Shown: positions 16,554 to 24,801 of the stretch, one piece after another
Layout: every line of letters begins with the position of its first letter
Numbering within the stretch: position 1 is the stretch's first letter
Assembly: GCA_017459605.1 (NCBI GenBank)
Contig: JAFUCQ010000118.1
Span: forward strand, 1-41,558
Source: Atopobiaceae bacterium
GTDB taxonomy: Bacteria > Actinomycetota > Coriobacteriia > Coriobacteriales > Atopobiaceae
Direction of reading: 5' to 3'
DNA length: 41,558 nt
Notes under the pieces: generated by a model
What the model saw: only the letters and a program-made list of their open reading frames with translations
What the model was told of the DNA's origin: nothing
The model's database searches: none
Made by a program: the position numbers and the translations under genes

Positions 16554-18467
16554 ATGGGATACAGTTTTTTAGAACCAATCAAGGTAGGACCACACACACT
16601 GAGAAACCGCATTATTAAGTCTGCCATGGCAGAGTACATCTGTGCTGGCGACGGTACGGTAAGCGACCAGTATGTTGAGTTCTATCGAACGATTGCGGCT
16701 GGTGGAACAGCCCTGATTGTGCCAGGCATTATCCCGCTTGTTGAGCCACAAGATCCGCCCATCTTTATGGGTACGAAGAACCCGTCATTGGCTGGAGACG
16801 AAGCAATCAATGAGCTGAAAAAGGTAGTTGATGCAGTTCACGGTGAGGGTGCGCTCATTATGTTTCAGATTTGGCATTCGGGCTGCTATCAGACGCCCGA
16901 GGGCCTGAAATCGATGGTTGATGACTTTACAACCGAAGACCTGCGCAATCTCGAAGGACGCTTCTTTGATGCAGCGGTGCGCGCTAAAAAAGCTGGGGCA
17001 GATGGTGTTGAGTTTCATATGGCTCATACCTATCTGGCATCTCAGTTGCTCTCACCGCTGTTCAATCACCGTACTGACGAATACGGGTCAGACACCATTG
17101 AGAACTCAACGCGTTTTGCAAAGAATGTCATTGAGCGCATCACCAAAGAGCTCTGCGATGACAGTTTTACCGTTATTGTCAAACTCCAAGGTTCTGACTG
17201 CGCAGCTGGCGGTATTCTTCCTGCTCGCGCTGCACAAGCAGCAGCAATCCTTGAAGAGGCAGGAGCTCAGTTCTTTACAGTAAACGCTGGTGGTGCCCTG
17301 GTGGGCTACCAGTATATGAGCGATAACGGCCATGAGCCCGAAGGGTGGAAAGTTGACTATGCAGCAGAGGTAAAGCGCCATGTGAGCGTTCCGGTTGCTG
17401 CCTGTGGCAACATTCGTCATCCCGACTACATGCATGGTATTGTTCGAGATGGCAAATGTGATGCAATTGCCTTTGGTCGCGAGCTGTATGCTGACCCCGA
17501 GTACGTTCACAAATGTGAGCAGGGAAGAGAAGACGAGCTGCGCTATTGCGTAAGCTGCCTGTACTGCTTTACTCCGGTGCCTGAGGACGACTCAATTCCG
17601 GGATGCACCGTCAATCCGTGGTGCCGCTGTGAGCGCGCTCGCCCCGAGCTAGTGCGCGATGGCGATGGTCGCACGGTAGCAGTTATTGGTGCGGGACCAG
17701 CAGGTCTTGAAGCTTGCGTTGTGCTTGCTGAGCGTGGTTTTGCACCCGTGCTCTTTGAAAAAACAGGACACCTGGGTGGCCTTGTGGATCTTGCCTCTAA
17801 GCCGCCTCACAAAGACCGCCTTGCATGGATTGTTGATTACTATGAGCGCCAGCTCCGCCGCCTGGGTGTCGAGGTTCGTCTCAACTGCGAGGCAGATGTC
17901 GAAACAATCCGCGAGCTCAACCCTTATGCAGTCTTTGTTGCAACGGGCACCGATGAGGCATTCCCTCGTGCAATTCCGGGAATCTTGGCAGAAAACGGTG
18001 AGCCGGTAGTTAAGGTGCGCGACGTTTTGGATGGCAAGACTCGCTTTGTAGGCAAGAAGCTCTGCATCATTGGTGGTGGCATGACGGGTATCGAGACAGC
18101 TCATATGCTGGCGCTTCAGAACAACCACGTTGATGTTATCGAAATGATGCCCGAAAAACCTCTCTCAATAGCCGACAAACTGTCGTTTGGAGATGCGTTC
18201 AAAGATGGTGTCCAGATGCACTATGAGCATCAGCTTGCTTCTATTGATACGAAGGGCATTACCGTCAAAGACCTTGCAGCTGATGAAGAAAAGCGCTTTG
18301 ACTGTGATGCGGTGATTTTGTCAATGGGGATTCGCCCTGATGCAAGCTTGGTCGAGGCAATGCAGGGTGCTTTTGAACGCGTTGTTCCCATTGGAGACGC
18401 CGCTGCTTTAGGAAAGATTCCAACCAATCTGCGCTCAGGTGCTGATGCTGCATACGCACTGAAGTAA
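16554..18467 (+). CDS. Old-yellow-enzyme/2,4-dienoyl-CoA-reductase-type Fe-S flavoprotein
   Basis: The protein is 637 aa from the ATG at 16554 (AAAGGGG upstream; an in-frame TTG 19 codons earlier is less likely). An FMN-binding TIM barrel (1-325) has EFHMAHTYLASQLLSPLFNH then RTDEYG. A 4Fe-4S site has Cys332, 335, 338 and 351 with the spacing of trimethylamine dehydrogenase and dienoyl-CoA reductase. A FAD/NAD(P)H half follows (VAVIGAGPAGLEAC about 375-388; KKLCIIGGGMTGIETAHM). Relatives reduce activated C=C bonds in enoyl-CoA, bile-acid or isoflavone substrates. It is co-transcribed with a DUF3237 gene, so it probably supplies an ene-reduction step. The substrate is unknown. Confidence 0.92.
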   Translation: MGYSFLEPIKVGPHTLRNRIIKSAMAEYICAGDGTVSDQYVEFYRTIAAGGTALIVPGIIPLVEPQDPPIFMGTKNPSLAGDEAINELKKVVDAVHGEGALIMFQIWHSGCYQTPEGLKSMVDDFTTEDLRNLEGRFFDAAVRAKKAGADGVEFHMAHTYLASQLLSPLFNHRTDEYGSDTIENSTRFAKNVIERITKELCDDSFTVIVKLQGSDCAAGGILPARAAQAAAILEEAGAQFFTVNAGGALVGYQYMSDNGHEPEGWKVDYAAEVKRHVSVPVAACGNIRHPDYMHGIVRDGKCDAIAFGRELYADPEYVHKCEQGREDELRYCVSCLYCFTPVPEDDSIPGCTVNPWCRCERARPELVRDGDGRTVAVIGAGPAGLEACVVLAERGFAPVLFEKTGHLGGLVDLASKPPHKDRLAWIVDYYERQLRRLGVEVRLNCEADVETIRELNPYAVFVATGTDEAFPRAIPGILAENGEPVVKVRDVLDGKTRFVGKKLCIIGGGMTGIETAHMLALQNNHVDVIEMMPEKPLSIADKLSFGDAFKDGVQMHYEHQLASIDTKGITVKDLAADEEKRFDCDAVILSMGIRPDASLVEAMQGAFERVVPIGDAAALGKIPTNLRSGADAAYALK

Positions 18468-18546
18468 AACCCGCTCATATTCTCTTGAGCCCATATAGCA
18501 AAGTTGGGTGCGCCAGAGGGGCGACCCCTAAAAGAAAGGAAGCATC

Positions 18547-19038
18547 ATGTCTTTGACCCTGAAAAAACAGTTTGATGTCAGCTTGGCTCTCGCGGCTCCT
18601 GCAGAGGTTGTGGGCTGTGACTACGATGGTGCAGGTAAGCGTATCTTGGTACCCTGCCCTGAAGGTGAGCTCATCGGCCCGAACTTCCATGGCACCATGA
18701 TGAGCGCTGGCATTGACCACCAAGTCGTGCGTGCAGACGGTGTCACCGAGATTAACGCCAGCTATGGCTTCAAGCTTGATGACGGACGTGCTATCTACAT
18801 CCACGTTGAAGGAATTCGTGCGGTTCCTGAGGAGCTCGTGGAGACCGTTAAGGAAGGTGGAGCAGTAGATCCCAAGCAGTTCTACTACGTAACCACTCCT
18901 AAGTTTGAGGTCTATGACGAGTCACTTGCATGGATGACAAAGAAGATTTTTGTGTGTGATGCCGTACGTCTTCCCGATGCAGTCTTGCTCAGCTACTACA
19001 CCGTAGAGCAGGAAAACGATCATCCCGCGCTGGGCTAA
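18547..19038 (+). CDS. DUF3237 family protein
   Basis: The protein is 163 aa, with GAAAGGA before the ATG. It starts SLTLKKQFDVSLALAAPAEV and contains GPNFHGTMMSAGIDHQVVRA and GRAIYIHVEGIRAVPEE, then KFEVYDESLAWMTKKIFVCD. This is the beta-barrel DUF3237 pattern (GPxxRGxVxpGGxDW-like motif, here altered). Members cluster with flavin reductases and hydrolases of aromatic or alicyclic catabolism, and their reaction is unknown. It follows the ene-reductase by 80 bp and is followed by a strong terminator, so it closes the first operon. Confidence 0.75.
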   Translation: MSLTLKKQFDVSLALAAPAEVVGCDYDGAGKRILVPCPEGELIGPNFHGTMMSAGIDHQVVRADGVTEINASYGFKLDDGRAIYIHVEGIRAVPEELVETVKEGGAVDPKQFYYVTTPKFEVYDESLAWMTKKIFVCDAVRLPDAVLLSYYTVEQENDHPALG

Positions 19039-19067
19039 CCGCGTAACTCAGCGCACCTCTTTCACAA

Positions 19068-19106
19068 CCGCCTGTTACCCTGCCCCGGTAACAGGCGGGC
19101 TTTTTT
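19068..19106 (+). terminator. Strong intrinsic terminator closing the first catabolic operon
   Basis: A 12-bp perfect stem (CCGCCTGTTACC / GGTAACAGGCGG) with a seven-base loop is followed by GC and six T's. Confidence 0.92.
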
Positions 19107-19146
19107 CCAGTACATAGATACTCACACTTATGTAAAGGAGTCTTCC

Positions 19147-19683
19147 ATGTTGTCTGCCGAACAAGCCCTCGAACGTCTCAAGAAAGGAAACCTGAGCTAT
19201 CAACAAGAATCCTCCTTTAGGGGACGCGTTGATGGTACTTTGCGACAAGAGCTTGCTGAGGATCAGAGCCCGTATGCGGTTGTTGTGAGTTGCTCTGACT
19301 CACGCGTGTTGCCTGAGGCAATCTTTGAGGCCGGACTTGGGGAACTATTTACGATACGTGTGGCAGGAAACGTTATTTGTGATCATGTACTTGGCAGTAT
19401 CCAATACGCGCATGAGCATCTTGGTTGCAAGCTTGTGGTTGTTCTCGGGCATACCCACTGTGGAGCAGTCCATGCAGCTCTCGAGGGTGGTACGTATGGC
19501 TATGCACACCGCCTCATCTCCCCCATACAGCAGCTGGTAGATGAATTTTCAGATGGGTGTATGATAGCGCGTGCCCATGCTTGTGCAGGAGCACGGCAGG
19601 TAGAAGAAGCCTTTAGGCGTACGGACTTGAGTGTACAAGCAGCCCTTTATGACATTGTTTCTGGTGCTGTGAGCTGGTTATAG
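19147..19683 (+). CDS. Beta-class carbonic anhydrase
   Basis: The protein is 178 aa, with AAAGGAG upstream. It interconverts CO2 and bicarbonate. Zinc ligands and the catalytic dyad are visible in VVVSCSDSRVLPE (Cys and the Asp/Arg pair) and VVLGHTHCGAVHAAL (His and Cys). The protein is complete for the family. It stands between two operons of the island, after a terminator and before two operator sites, so it may be a separate transcript. Its presence in the middle of the island could point to CO2 release or uptake in the pathway, but this is weak inference. Confidence 0.92.
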   Translation: MLSAEQALERLKKGNLSYQQESSFRGRVDGTLRQELAEDQSPYAVVVSCSDSRVLPEAIFEAGLGELFTIRVAGNVICDHVLGSIQYAHEHLGCKLVVVLGHTHCGAVHAALEGGTYGYAHRLISPIQQLVDEFSDGCMIARAHACAGARQVEEAFRRTDLSVQAALYDIVSGAVSWL

Positions 19684-19738
19684 ATCAGGACATAACCGCT
19701 CACCGCCTGTTTTCAACCGCTTACGAAGTATATTGCAG

Positions 19739-19751
19739 AATGTTCTACATT
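19739..19751. promoter_or_regulatory. FadR-type operator, site 4 (perfect palindrome)
   Basis: AATGTTCTACATT has AATGT and ACATT as exact reverse complements around TCT. This is the best copy of the island motif. A second copy follows 41 bp downstream, about four helical turns, which would allow looped or cooperative binding. Confidence 0.7.
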
Positions 19752-19779
19752 ACTAGACAGACACCAACAAAGAACTTAT

Positions 19780-19792
19780 AATGTTCTACATA
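19780..19792. promoter_or_regulatory. FadR-type operator, site 5
   Basis: AATGTTCTACATA has one mismatch from the perfect palindrome of site 4. It lies 28 bp before the flavodoxin start and would block or control the whole flavodoxin-GRE operon. Confidence 0.7.
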
Positions 19793-19819
19793 GTACGCAA
19801 TCGATTTCGAGAGGATGCT

Positions 19820-20353
19820 ATGGGTCGGATCCAACTCATATACCACTCCGAAACAGGCTTCACCGAGCGTTATGCTCGCTGGATTGCCAATGAGCTTAAT
19901 TGCGATTGCGTGAGATTTGACAAGAGCATAACGGTTGATGTGAGTAAAGCAGACGATGTTCTTATTATCGGGTCACCTGTTCATGGGGGAGAGCTTGCCC
20001 GCAAGCGCGATATAGAGCGCATCGTTTCACATGCAGGTCAAGCGCAGGTTATGTGTTTTGCTACGGGTGTGGCAGAGGCAGAAGAAGGAATTGCTAACAG
20101 CCTACTCAAGGCAAGTTTCACAGACCCGACTCGTATTTCTCTGACATACCTACCTGGGGGGTTTGATTCAGAAAAACTCGAGCAAAGAACAAAAACCCTG
20201 CTGTTCTTACTGAGACTTATGCTCAAGCATCGCCGCAATTTGTCCGAGAAGCAGAAGCTCCTTCTCAGGCGAACTGAGGTCAGTGGCGATTACACAGACA
20301 AGGAACTCATTGGTTCTTTCGTGTCTGAAGTCATGAGACAAGTCAAATCTTAG
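19820..20353 (+). CDS. Flavodoxin-domain protein
   Basis: The protein is 177 aa from the ATG at 19820 (AGAGG five bases upstream). The FMN phosphate loop YHSETGFTERYARWIANEL is at residues 7-25, followed by DDVLIIGSPVHGG (about 47-59), as in flavodoxin_5/protoporphyrinogen-oxidase-type flavodoxins. The C-terminal third is Lys/Arg-rich and helical. It is the first gene of the operon that ends with the GRE and its activase. Flavodoxin is the known reductant of the pyruvate formate-lyase activase in E. coli, so a role as electron donor for the GRE activase is a reasonable inference. Confidence 0.85.
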   Translation: MGRIQLIYHSETGFTERYARWIANELNCDCVRFDKSITVDVSKADDVLIIGSPVHGGELARKRDIERIVSHAGQAQVMCFATGVAEAEEGIANSLLKASFTDPTRISLTYLPGGFDSEKLEQRTKTLLFLLRLMLKHRRNLSEKQKLLLRRTEVSGDYTDKELIGSFVSEVMRQVKS

Positions 20354-20391
20354 GGCGAGGAAAGAATCAAAGCTTGGGAGGGAAGTTACGT

Positions 20392-21003
20392 ATGAATACG
20401 AAGGGTCTTGTAAATTGGGCAATTTGGATCGGAGCTGTTTCCGGTGTTTACTGTGCCCTCTACATCACTACGATTGGTGCCTTTACGATTAACAACGTCT
20501 TGCCAGGTTGGCACATCATGTATGCAACCTTTACTGCACTACCCATCTACTTTACTGCAGGTGCTAAGCGTGAGGATTACCTCAAGTATGTGCTGTCTAA
20601 CCTCGCTGGCGTTGCCTACGGCATGCTCTACCTTGTGGTTATCGACCGCCTACTTCCGGTGATGCCTATTTGGCTCAACCTCTTCCTCTCTATTGGCATT
20701 ATCTGCATCGTTGAGTGTGCAATCCACTTTACCGTTCTTGGAAAGCTACCCATCAGCGTGGTACCCGCTCACTTTGGGGCCATCTCCAATACCTTCTGGT
20801 GCTCCAACCTCACCATGGCTGTACTGGGTACTGCCGGAAAGACTGCTGTCAATGGTGGCTACAACTTCACCGCACTTGGCGTACTAGCAATCACGCTTGT
20901 CTGCGGCGTCACCCTTGGTCTGGTTTGCAACGAGGGTCTCAACTTCATCGACGCTGAGACTGGATCTTGGAAGCTGCCGGGTTCTAAGAAGCAAGCCAAC
21001 TAG
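20392..21003 (+). CDS. DUF1097-type multi-pass membrane protein
   Basis: The protein is 203 aa from the ATG at 20392 with GGGAGGGAAG upstream. About six hydrophobic segments are visible: residues 6-28, 34-50, 63-85, 88-110, 130-150 and 155-178, with a short soluble tail ending GSKKQAN. The pattern fits DUF1097/YcdZ-like inner-membrane proteins of unknown function. Its place between a flavodoxin and a hydrolase in a catabolic operon suggests a channel or transporter for substrate or product (inference). Confidence 0.65.
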   Translation: MNTKGLVNWAIWIGAVSGVYCALYITTIGAFTINNVLPGWHIMYATFTALPIYFTAGAKREDYLKYVLSNLAGVAYGMLYLVVIDRLLPVMPIWLNLFLSIGIICIVECAIHFTVLGKLPISVVPAHFGAISNTFWCSNLTMAVLGTAGKTAVNGGYNFTALGVLAITLVCGVTLGLVCNEGLNFIDAETGSWKLPGSKKQAN

Positions 21004-21054
21004 GACAAGCGAGCAGAGTTATCGCAAGGCAAGGAAAGGGAAGGAAGGCAAGAC

Positions 21055-22005
21055 ATGTTTGAGGACAAGCCGTTTGTGAGCATGGTGCCTGCAGTTGATG
21101 CACAGAGTCCTGCAGCTCGGGAGTTCACGCAGTACTACATCGACATGAACGCTGCTTTGGGTGTTCCTGACGTCACCATCGAAGAAGGTCGTCGCTGGTT
21201 CAGCCGCTGGGGGGACTATGGCTTTGAGCCCTCCGATGTGAACTATAACCTCGAAGATCTTGATGGCGTTCGTTGCATGTGGGCAGATGCGCAGGGTTGT
21301 AAGCAAGACCGAGTGCTTCTGTGCATCCATGGCGGAGGATACACCTATGGCAGCATGTACAGCCATCGCAAGGGCTATGCGACTATGGCAAAGGCACTTG
21401 GAGTACGTGGACTTATTGTCAATTACAGAAACACACCTGAAAGCGATTGGCCAGCTCCCAGTGACGATGTTTTGGCTGTCTACAAGGAGCTTCTCGCACG
21501 TGGCATCAAGGCAGAGCACATTGCAGTGACGGGTGACTCCTGCGGTGGCGCCATGTGCATTACCTTGGCTTTGCGCATCCGTGATGAAGGCTTGGCGCAG
21601 CCAGCTGCCATTATGCCCATCAGTCCGTGGTGCGATCTTGAGGCAACATTCCCCATCTATGACACCAATGACAAGGATGTTCTCAACCCCAAAGACGCCA
21701 TCATTAACTTTGGCAACGTCTTGAAAGATGCGGGTATTGATGTGCGCGATCCTTATCTGGCTCCCATGTATATCGAGGACATGTCGGGCTTTCCTCCCAT
21801 GTATATCACCGTGGGTGGCTATGAGAACTTTGTTGATGAAGACGTCTATGTTGGTGACATTGCCTATCGCTCGGGTGTCGAGGTCAAGGTAGACATCGTT
21901 GAGGAAATGCAGCACTCCTTCCAGCAAATCTGCGGTGGCTGCAAGGATGCCGATGATCAAGTTGCACGTTTTGCCGAGTGGGCACGTCCCAAGCTCGGTC
22001 TGTAA
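21055..22005 (+). CDS. Alpha/beta hydrolase, hormone-sensitive-lipase (acetyl-hydrolase) family
   Basis: The protein is 316 aa, with GGAAGG upstream of the ATG. The HSL oxyanion motif CIHGGGYTYGS is near residue 85, the nucleophile Ser in GDSCGG near 162, an acid Asp/Glu in TVGGYENFVDED and the catalytic His in EEMQHSFQ near 286, so the triad is complete. It has no signal peptide and is cytoplasmic. Family members cleave small carboxylic esters or lactones. It sits 78 bp before the GRE gene. It could open or release the substrate upstream of the radical step (inference). Confidence 0.9.
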   Translation: MFEDKPFVSMVPAVDAQSPAAREFTQYYIDMNAALGVPDVTIEEGRRWFSRWGDYGFEPSDVNYNLEDLDGVRCMWADAQGCKQDRVLLCIHGGGYTYGSMYSHRKGYATMAKALGVRGLIVNYRNTPESDWPAPSDDVLAVYKELLARGIKAEHIAVTGDSCGGAMCITLALRIRDEGLAQPAAIMPISPWCDLEATFPIYDTNDKDVLNPKDAIINFGNVLKDAGIDVRDPYLAPMYIEDMSGFPPMYITVGGYENFVDEDVYVGDIAYRSGVEVKVDIVEEMQHSFQQICGGCKDADDQVARFAEWARPKLGL

Positions 22006-22083
22006 GTTTGGCACGACCCGGTCAAGTGAGGGTTGACCGGTAAGAAGGCACGTTGTTTGTAAAGTGTTAAAGGAGGGAACGTA

Positions 22084-24366
22084 ATGGCAGAAGACAAGAC
22101 ACAGGTAGCTGAAGAGATTCCGGTAGAGGTAGGTGCTAAGCTGGGCAATGAGCTGCGCGCAGGTACCGTTTCAAAGACCGGTTCTACCAAGCGCACTCAG
22201 GAGCTTAACGGTATGCTCCATGAGAACCGCCCCAACGTTGACATTACCCGCGCTCGCGCATTCACCAAGGTGTACCGTGAGACGGAAGGCTACCCTGCAC
22301 TGGCTCGTCGCTATAAGGCTTGTGCAGAGGTGTATCGAAACCTTTCTGACACCATCTATGACTATGAGCAGCTGGTAGGTTGGCCCACCAAGCGTCCTCG
22401 TGGTGCAAACTTTGCTGTTGAGCTTCACGCTCACTGGATGATTGACGACCTGCCCAACCTGCGCGATCGTACCTATGACCCGTTTGAGATTACCGATGAG
22501 GATTACAACGAGCTCATGAACGATATTCTTCCTTACTGGAAGGATAAGACCGCCGCTGCTCAGTGGGCACACTATGTTACTCCCGAGGAGTGGGACCGCG
22601 CTCAGTTTGGTGGCGTCTCTGACGTATCCAACTACATCTGCGCTAATGGTTCGCACTTTATCCCTCGCATCTCTGACCTGCTCAAGCACGGCTTCCGCAA
22701 GTATCGCGATGACGCAGCTGAGCTTCTCAGCCTGCTTGACCCTAACGATCCTGAGAGCGTTGATAAGCGTTACTTCTATGAGGGCATCATTGAGGTTGCC
22801 GATGCCATTCACGGATGGGCTAACCGCATGAGCGATGCTTGCCTCAAAAAGGCCGAGGGCGAGAAGGATCCCGTCCGCAAGAAGGAACTCGAGGATATGG
22901 CAGCCATGATGAAGCGTGTTCCGTGGGGTCCTGCCACGAGCTTCCACGATGCCATTGAGAGTGCTTACTGCGCTGCATTCTTCCTCTTCGTCGAAGGTGC
23001 TGGCCCGTCCATTACCTGGGGTCGTATGGATCAGCAGATGTATCCTTACTACAAGGCTGACATCGATGCTGGTATTCTCACCCCTGAAAAGGCAATGGAG
23101 CTCATCGAGGAGATGTACATCAAGATCACCTCAAATGTATGGTTCCAGTCCACTCAAATGGCATACATCTTTGGTGGTTACTATCGCTATCCGCACCTCG
23201 ACGTGGGTGGCTTGGACGAGAACGGCCGCGACGCCTCCAACGAGCTGTCCTACCTGTTCCTGCGTGCTATGCGCTACAGCCGCACCACAGCTCCCACTGT
23301 CTGCTTGCTGCTTCACCCCAAGACGCCCGATTCACTGCTGCGCGAGGCATGTGAGCTTTCGGCTGAGGGCATGGGCCACCCGAGCTTCTTTGACACCGAG
23401 ACGCTCTACAAGATGCTCTCCACTCGTGGTGCTGGTGAGGGTAGCTCCAACTACACCCTGCATGACATCATGAAGTATGGCGCCACCATTGGTTGCGTCG
23501 AGCCCGGTGCCGAGGGCATGCAGTACGGCCACACCGACTCTGGCATCATTAACGTTGCTGGTTGCATCTACGCAGCTGTTACCAACGGCAAAAAGGCTAA
23601 GGGTGTTGACGGCAGTTTCGGAGGTAAGATTGTTACTTATCCGTCTGGTGAGCCTGAGACTCTCGATACCTACGAGAAGTTCGAGCAGGCTTGCCTCGAC
23701 CAGATTGCTTACGCCATCAAGGAAGCTCACTCCAACCTCGTTATTGTTGAGAAACTCTTGGCAGAACAATTCAACCTGCCTACCTTTACGATGTTGCTCG
23801 ACGGCGCTCTTGAGAAGGGTCTTGATGCTACGAACGGTGGTGCAAAGGTAAACATTGGCCCGACCATGCAGATGGTTGGTTTTGCAACTGCTGTTGACTC
23901 CATGGCTGCTATCAAGAAGGTTGTCTATGAGGATAAGGCAGTGACTCTTCGCTGTGTGGCTAACTCCCTTGAGGCAAACTTTGTTGGTCATGAGGACACT
24001 CGTGCACTGCTTATGGCAGCGCCCAAGTTTGGTAACGACGATGACTTTGTTGACGATATTGCCTGCCGTGTGTGGAGCCACTTTGGTACCGTTACCAACT
24101 CACTCAAGATGTATCGCGGCAATTACTGTGATGCTGCCATCCAGATGGTTCAGTCAAACGTTGGCTATGGCGCTATGACCGGTGCTACCCCCAATGGCCG
24201 TCTCGCTGGTATGCCCATCTCTGACACGATGAGCGCAACTCAGCAGGCCGATACCAATGGCCCGTTGGCTGCCGCACGAAGCTACGGCAAGCTGGACTAT
24301 ACCAAGTACAGCAACGGCACGTTGCTCAACATGTGGATCAGCCAGTCCGAAATGATGGAAGTCTAA
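22084..24366 (+). CDS. Glycyl radical enzyme, large (thiyl) subunit lacking its glycyl radical domain
   Basis: The protein is 760 aa, with AAAGGAGG upstream. It is the ten-stranded barrel of a pyruvate-formate-lyase-family enzyme. The catalytic site is Cys471-Val-Glu473 in TIGCVEPGAEG, as in dehydratase, C-N/C-S lyase and decarboxylase members, not the Cys-Cys of pyruvate formate-lyase. Other family blocks are FHDAIESAYCAAFF (287-300), NVGYGAMTGATPNGRLAGMP (692-711) and SNGTLLNMW (743-751). The chain stops directly after this last block, where normal enzymes continue for about 100 residues to the radical Gly. That part is encoded by the next gene. The first 45 residues are an extra polar extension. 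The reaction is not assignable; an eliminase or decarboxylase is most likely. Confidence 0.93.
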   Translation: MAEDKTQVAEEIPVEVGAKLGNELRAGTVSKTGSTKRTQELNGMLHENRPNVDITRARAFTKVYRETEGYPALARRYKACAEVYRNLSDTIYDYEQLVGWPTKRPRGANFAVELHAHWMIDDLPNLRDRTYDPFEITDEDYNELMNDILPYWKDKTAAAQWAHYVTPEEWDRAQFGGVSDVSNYICANGSHFIPRISDLLKHGFRKYRDDAAELLSLLDPNDPESVDKRYFYEGIIEVADAIHGWANRMSDACLKKAEGEKDPVRKKELEDMAAMMKRVPWGPATSFHDAIESAYCAAFFLFVEGAGPSITWGRMDQQMYPYYKADIDAGILTPEKAMELIEEMYIKITSNVWFQSTQMAYIFGGYYRYPHLDVGGLDENGRDASNELSYLFLRAMRYSRTTAPTVCLLLHPKTPDSLLREACELSAEGMGHPSFFDTETLYKMLSTRGAGEGSSNYTLHDIMKYGATIGCVEPGAEGMQYGHTDSGIINVAGCIYAAVTNGKKAKGVDGSFGGKIVTYPSGEPETLDTYEKFEQACLDQIAYAIKEAHSNLVIVEKLLAEQFNLPTFTMLLDGALEKGLDATNGGAKVNIGPTMQMVGFATAVDSMAAIKKVVYEDKAVTLRCVANSLEANFVGHEDTRALLMAAPKFGNDDDFVDDIACRVWSHFGTVTNSLKMYRGNYCDAAIQMVQSNVGYGAMTGATPNGRLAGMPISDTMSATQQADTNGPLAAARSYGKLDYTKYSNGTLLNMWISQSEMMEV

Positions 24367-24391
24367 GGATCCGAGAAGGAGGATGATTCCA

Positions 24392-24688
24392 ATGGAGACT
24401 ATTCGTGAGACCGGCCTTAATATCCCAGAGGCCACCTATCAAATGCCCACCTACAAAGAGGCTGGCATGAGCAACTTCATGAACCTCGTGCGCACCATGG
24501 TTAACGACTACGGTGTCTTCCACGTGCAGTTCAACACGCTTAGCAAAGATACCCTCGTTGATGCTAAGCATCACCCTGAGAAGTACCCTACACTCATGGT
24601 TCGTGTCGCTGGCTACAGCGTTTACTGGACCGACTTGGCCGAGCGCGTCCAAGACGACGTTATCTCGAGGACTGAGCACCAGTTCTAA
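24392..24688 (+). CDS. Glycyl radical enzyme, small (glycyl radical domain) subunit
   Basis: The protein is 98 aa from the ATG at 24392, nine bases after AGGAGG (an ATG at 24383 touches the AGGAGG and is unlikely). Residues 26-98 match the C-terminal domain of glycyl radical enzymes: MSNFMNLVRTMVNDYGVFHV, then HPEKYPTLMVRVAGYSVYWT with radical Gly74, and the usual ending VQDDVISRTEHQF. Residues 1-25 are a non-family extension that may dock to the large subunit. It starts 25 bp after the large subunit's stop in a different frame. It resembles YfiD/GrcA, the spare radical domain of E. coli PflB, but here the large subunit has no such domain of its own. Confidence 0.93.
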   Translation: METIRETGLNIPEATYQMPTYKEAGMSNFMNLVRTMVNDYGVFHVQFNTLSKDTLVDAKHHPEKYPTLMVRVAGYSVYWTDLAERVQDDVISRTEHQF

Positions 24689-24752
24689 AGCCTTGGTCTT
24701 CTAGGCATAGATCTTCCTAATCGGATGGCTATGTCAACGGGCACGTACTACG

Positions 24753-24785
24753 GGGCCGCAGGCGAATCACCTGCGGCCCTTCTAT
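24753..24785 (+). terminator. Hairpin/attenuator between GRE and its activase
   Basis: A perfect 10-bp GC-rich stem (GGGCCGCAGG / CCTGCGGCCC) has a seven-base loop and is followed by TTCTAT. The weak T-tract suggests partial termination, which would keep the activase below the GRE level. Confidence 0.7.
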
Positions 24786-24801
24786 ACAAGGAGAGGACAT
24801 C

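Noticed and set aside
21019-22014. Long antisense open frames opposite the hydrolase, aldehyde dehydrogenase (11334-12227), GRE and pspA (2981-3784)
   Set aside because: They mirror strongly supported genes, have no ribosome-binding site or recognisable domain, and arise from the codon bias of the real gene.
22084-24366. Assignment of the GRE as isethionate lyase, propanediol dehydratase, choline lyase or indoleacetate decarboxylase
   Set aside because: The Cys-x-Glu site only narrows it to eliminase or decarboxylase types. No sulfite reductase, microcompartment or amine genes accompany it, and subunit layout differs from the known decarboxylases.
24364-24392. The split GRE as a frameshift or sequencing error
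   Set aside because: There is a stop, a proper AGGAGG, a frame change and about 25 extra residues at the small subunit's start; several independent changes would be needed to restore a fused protein.
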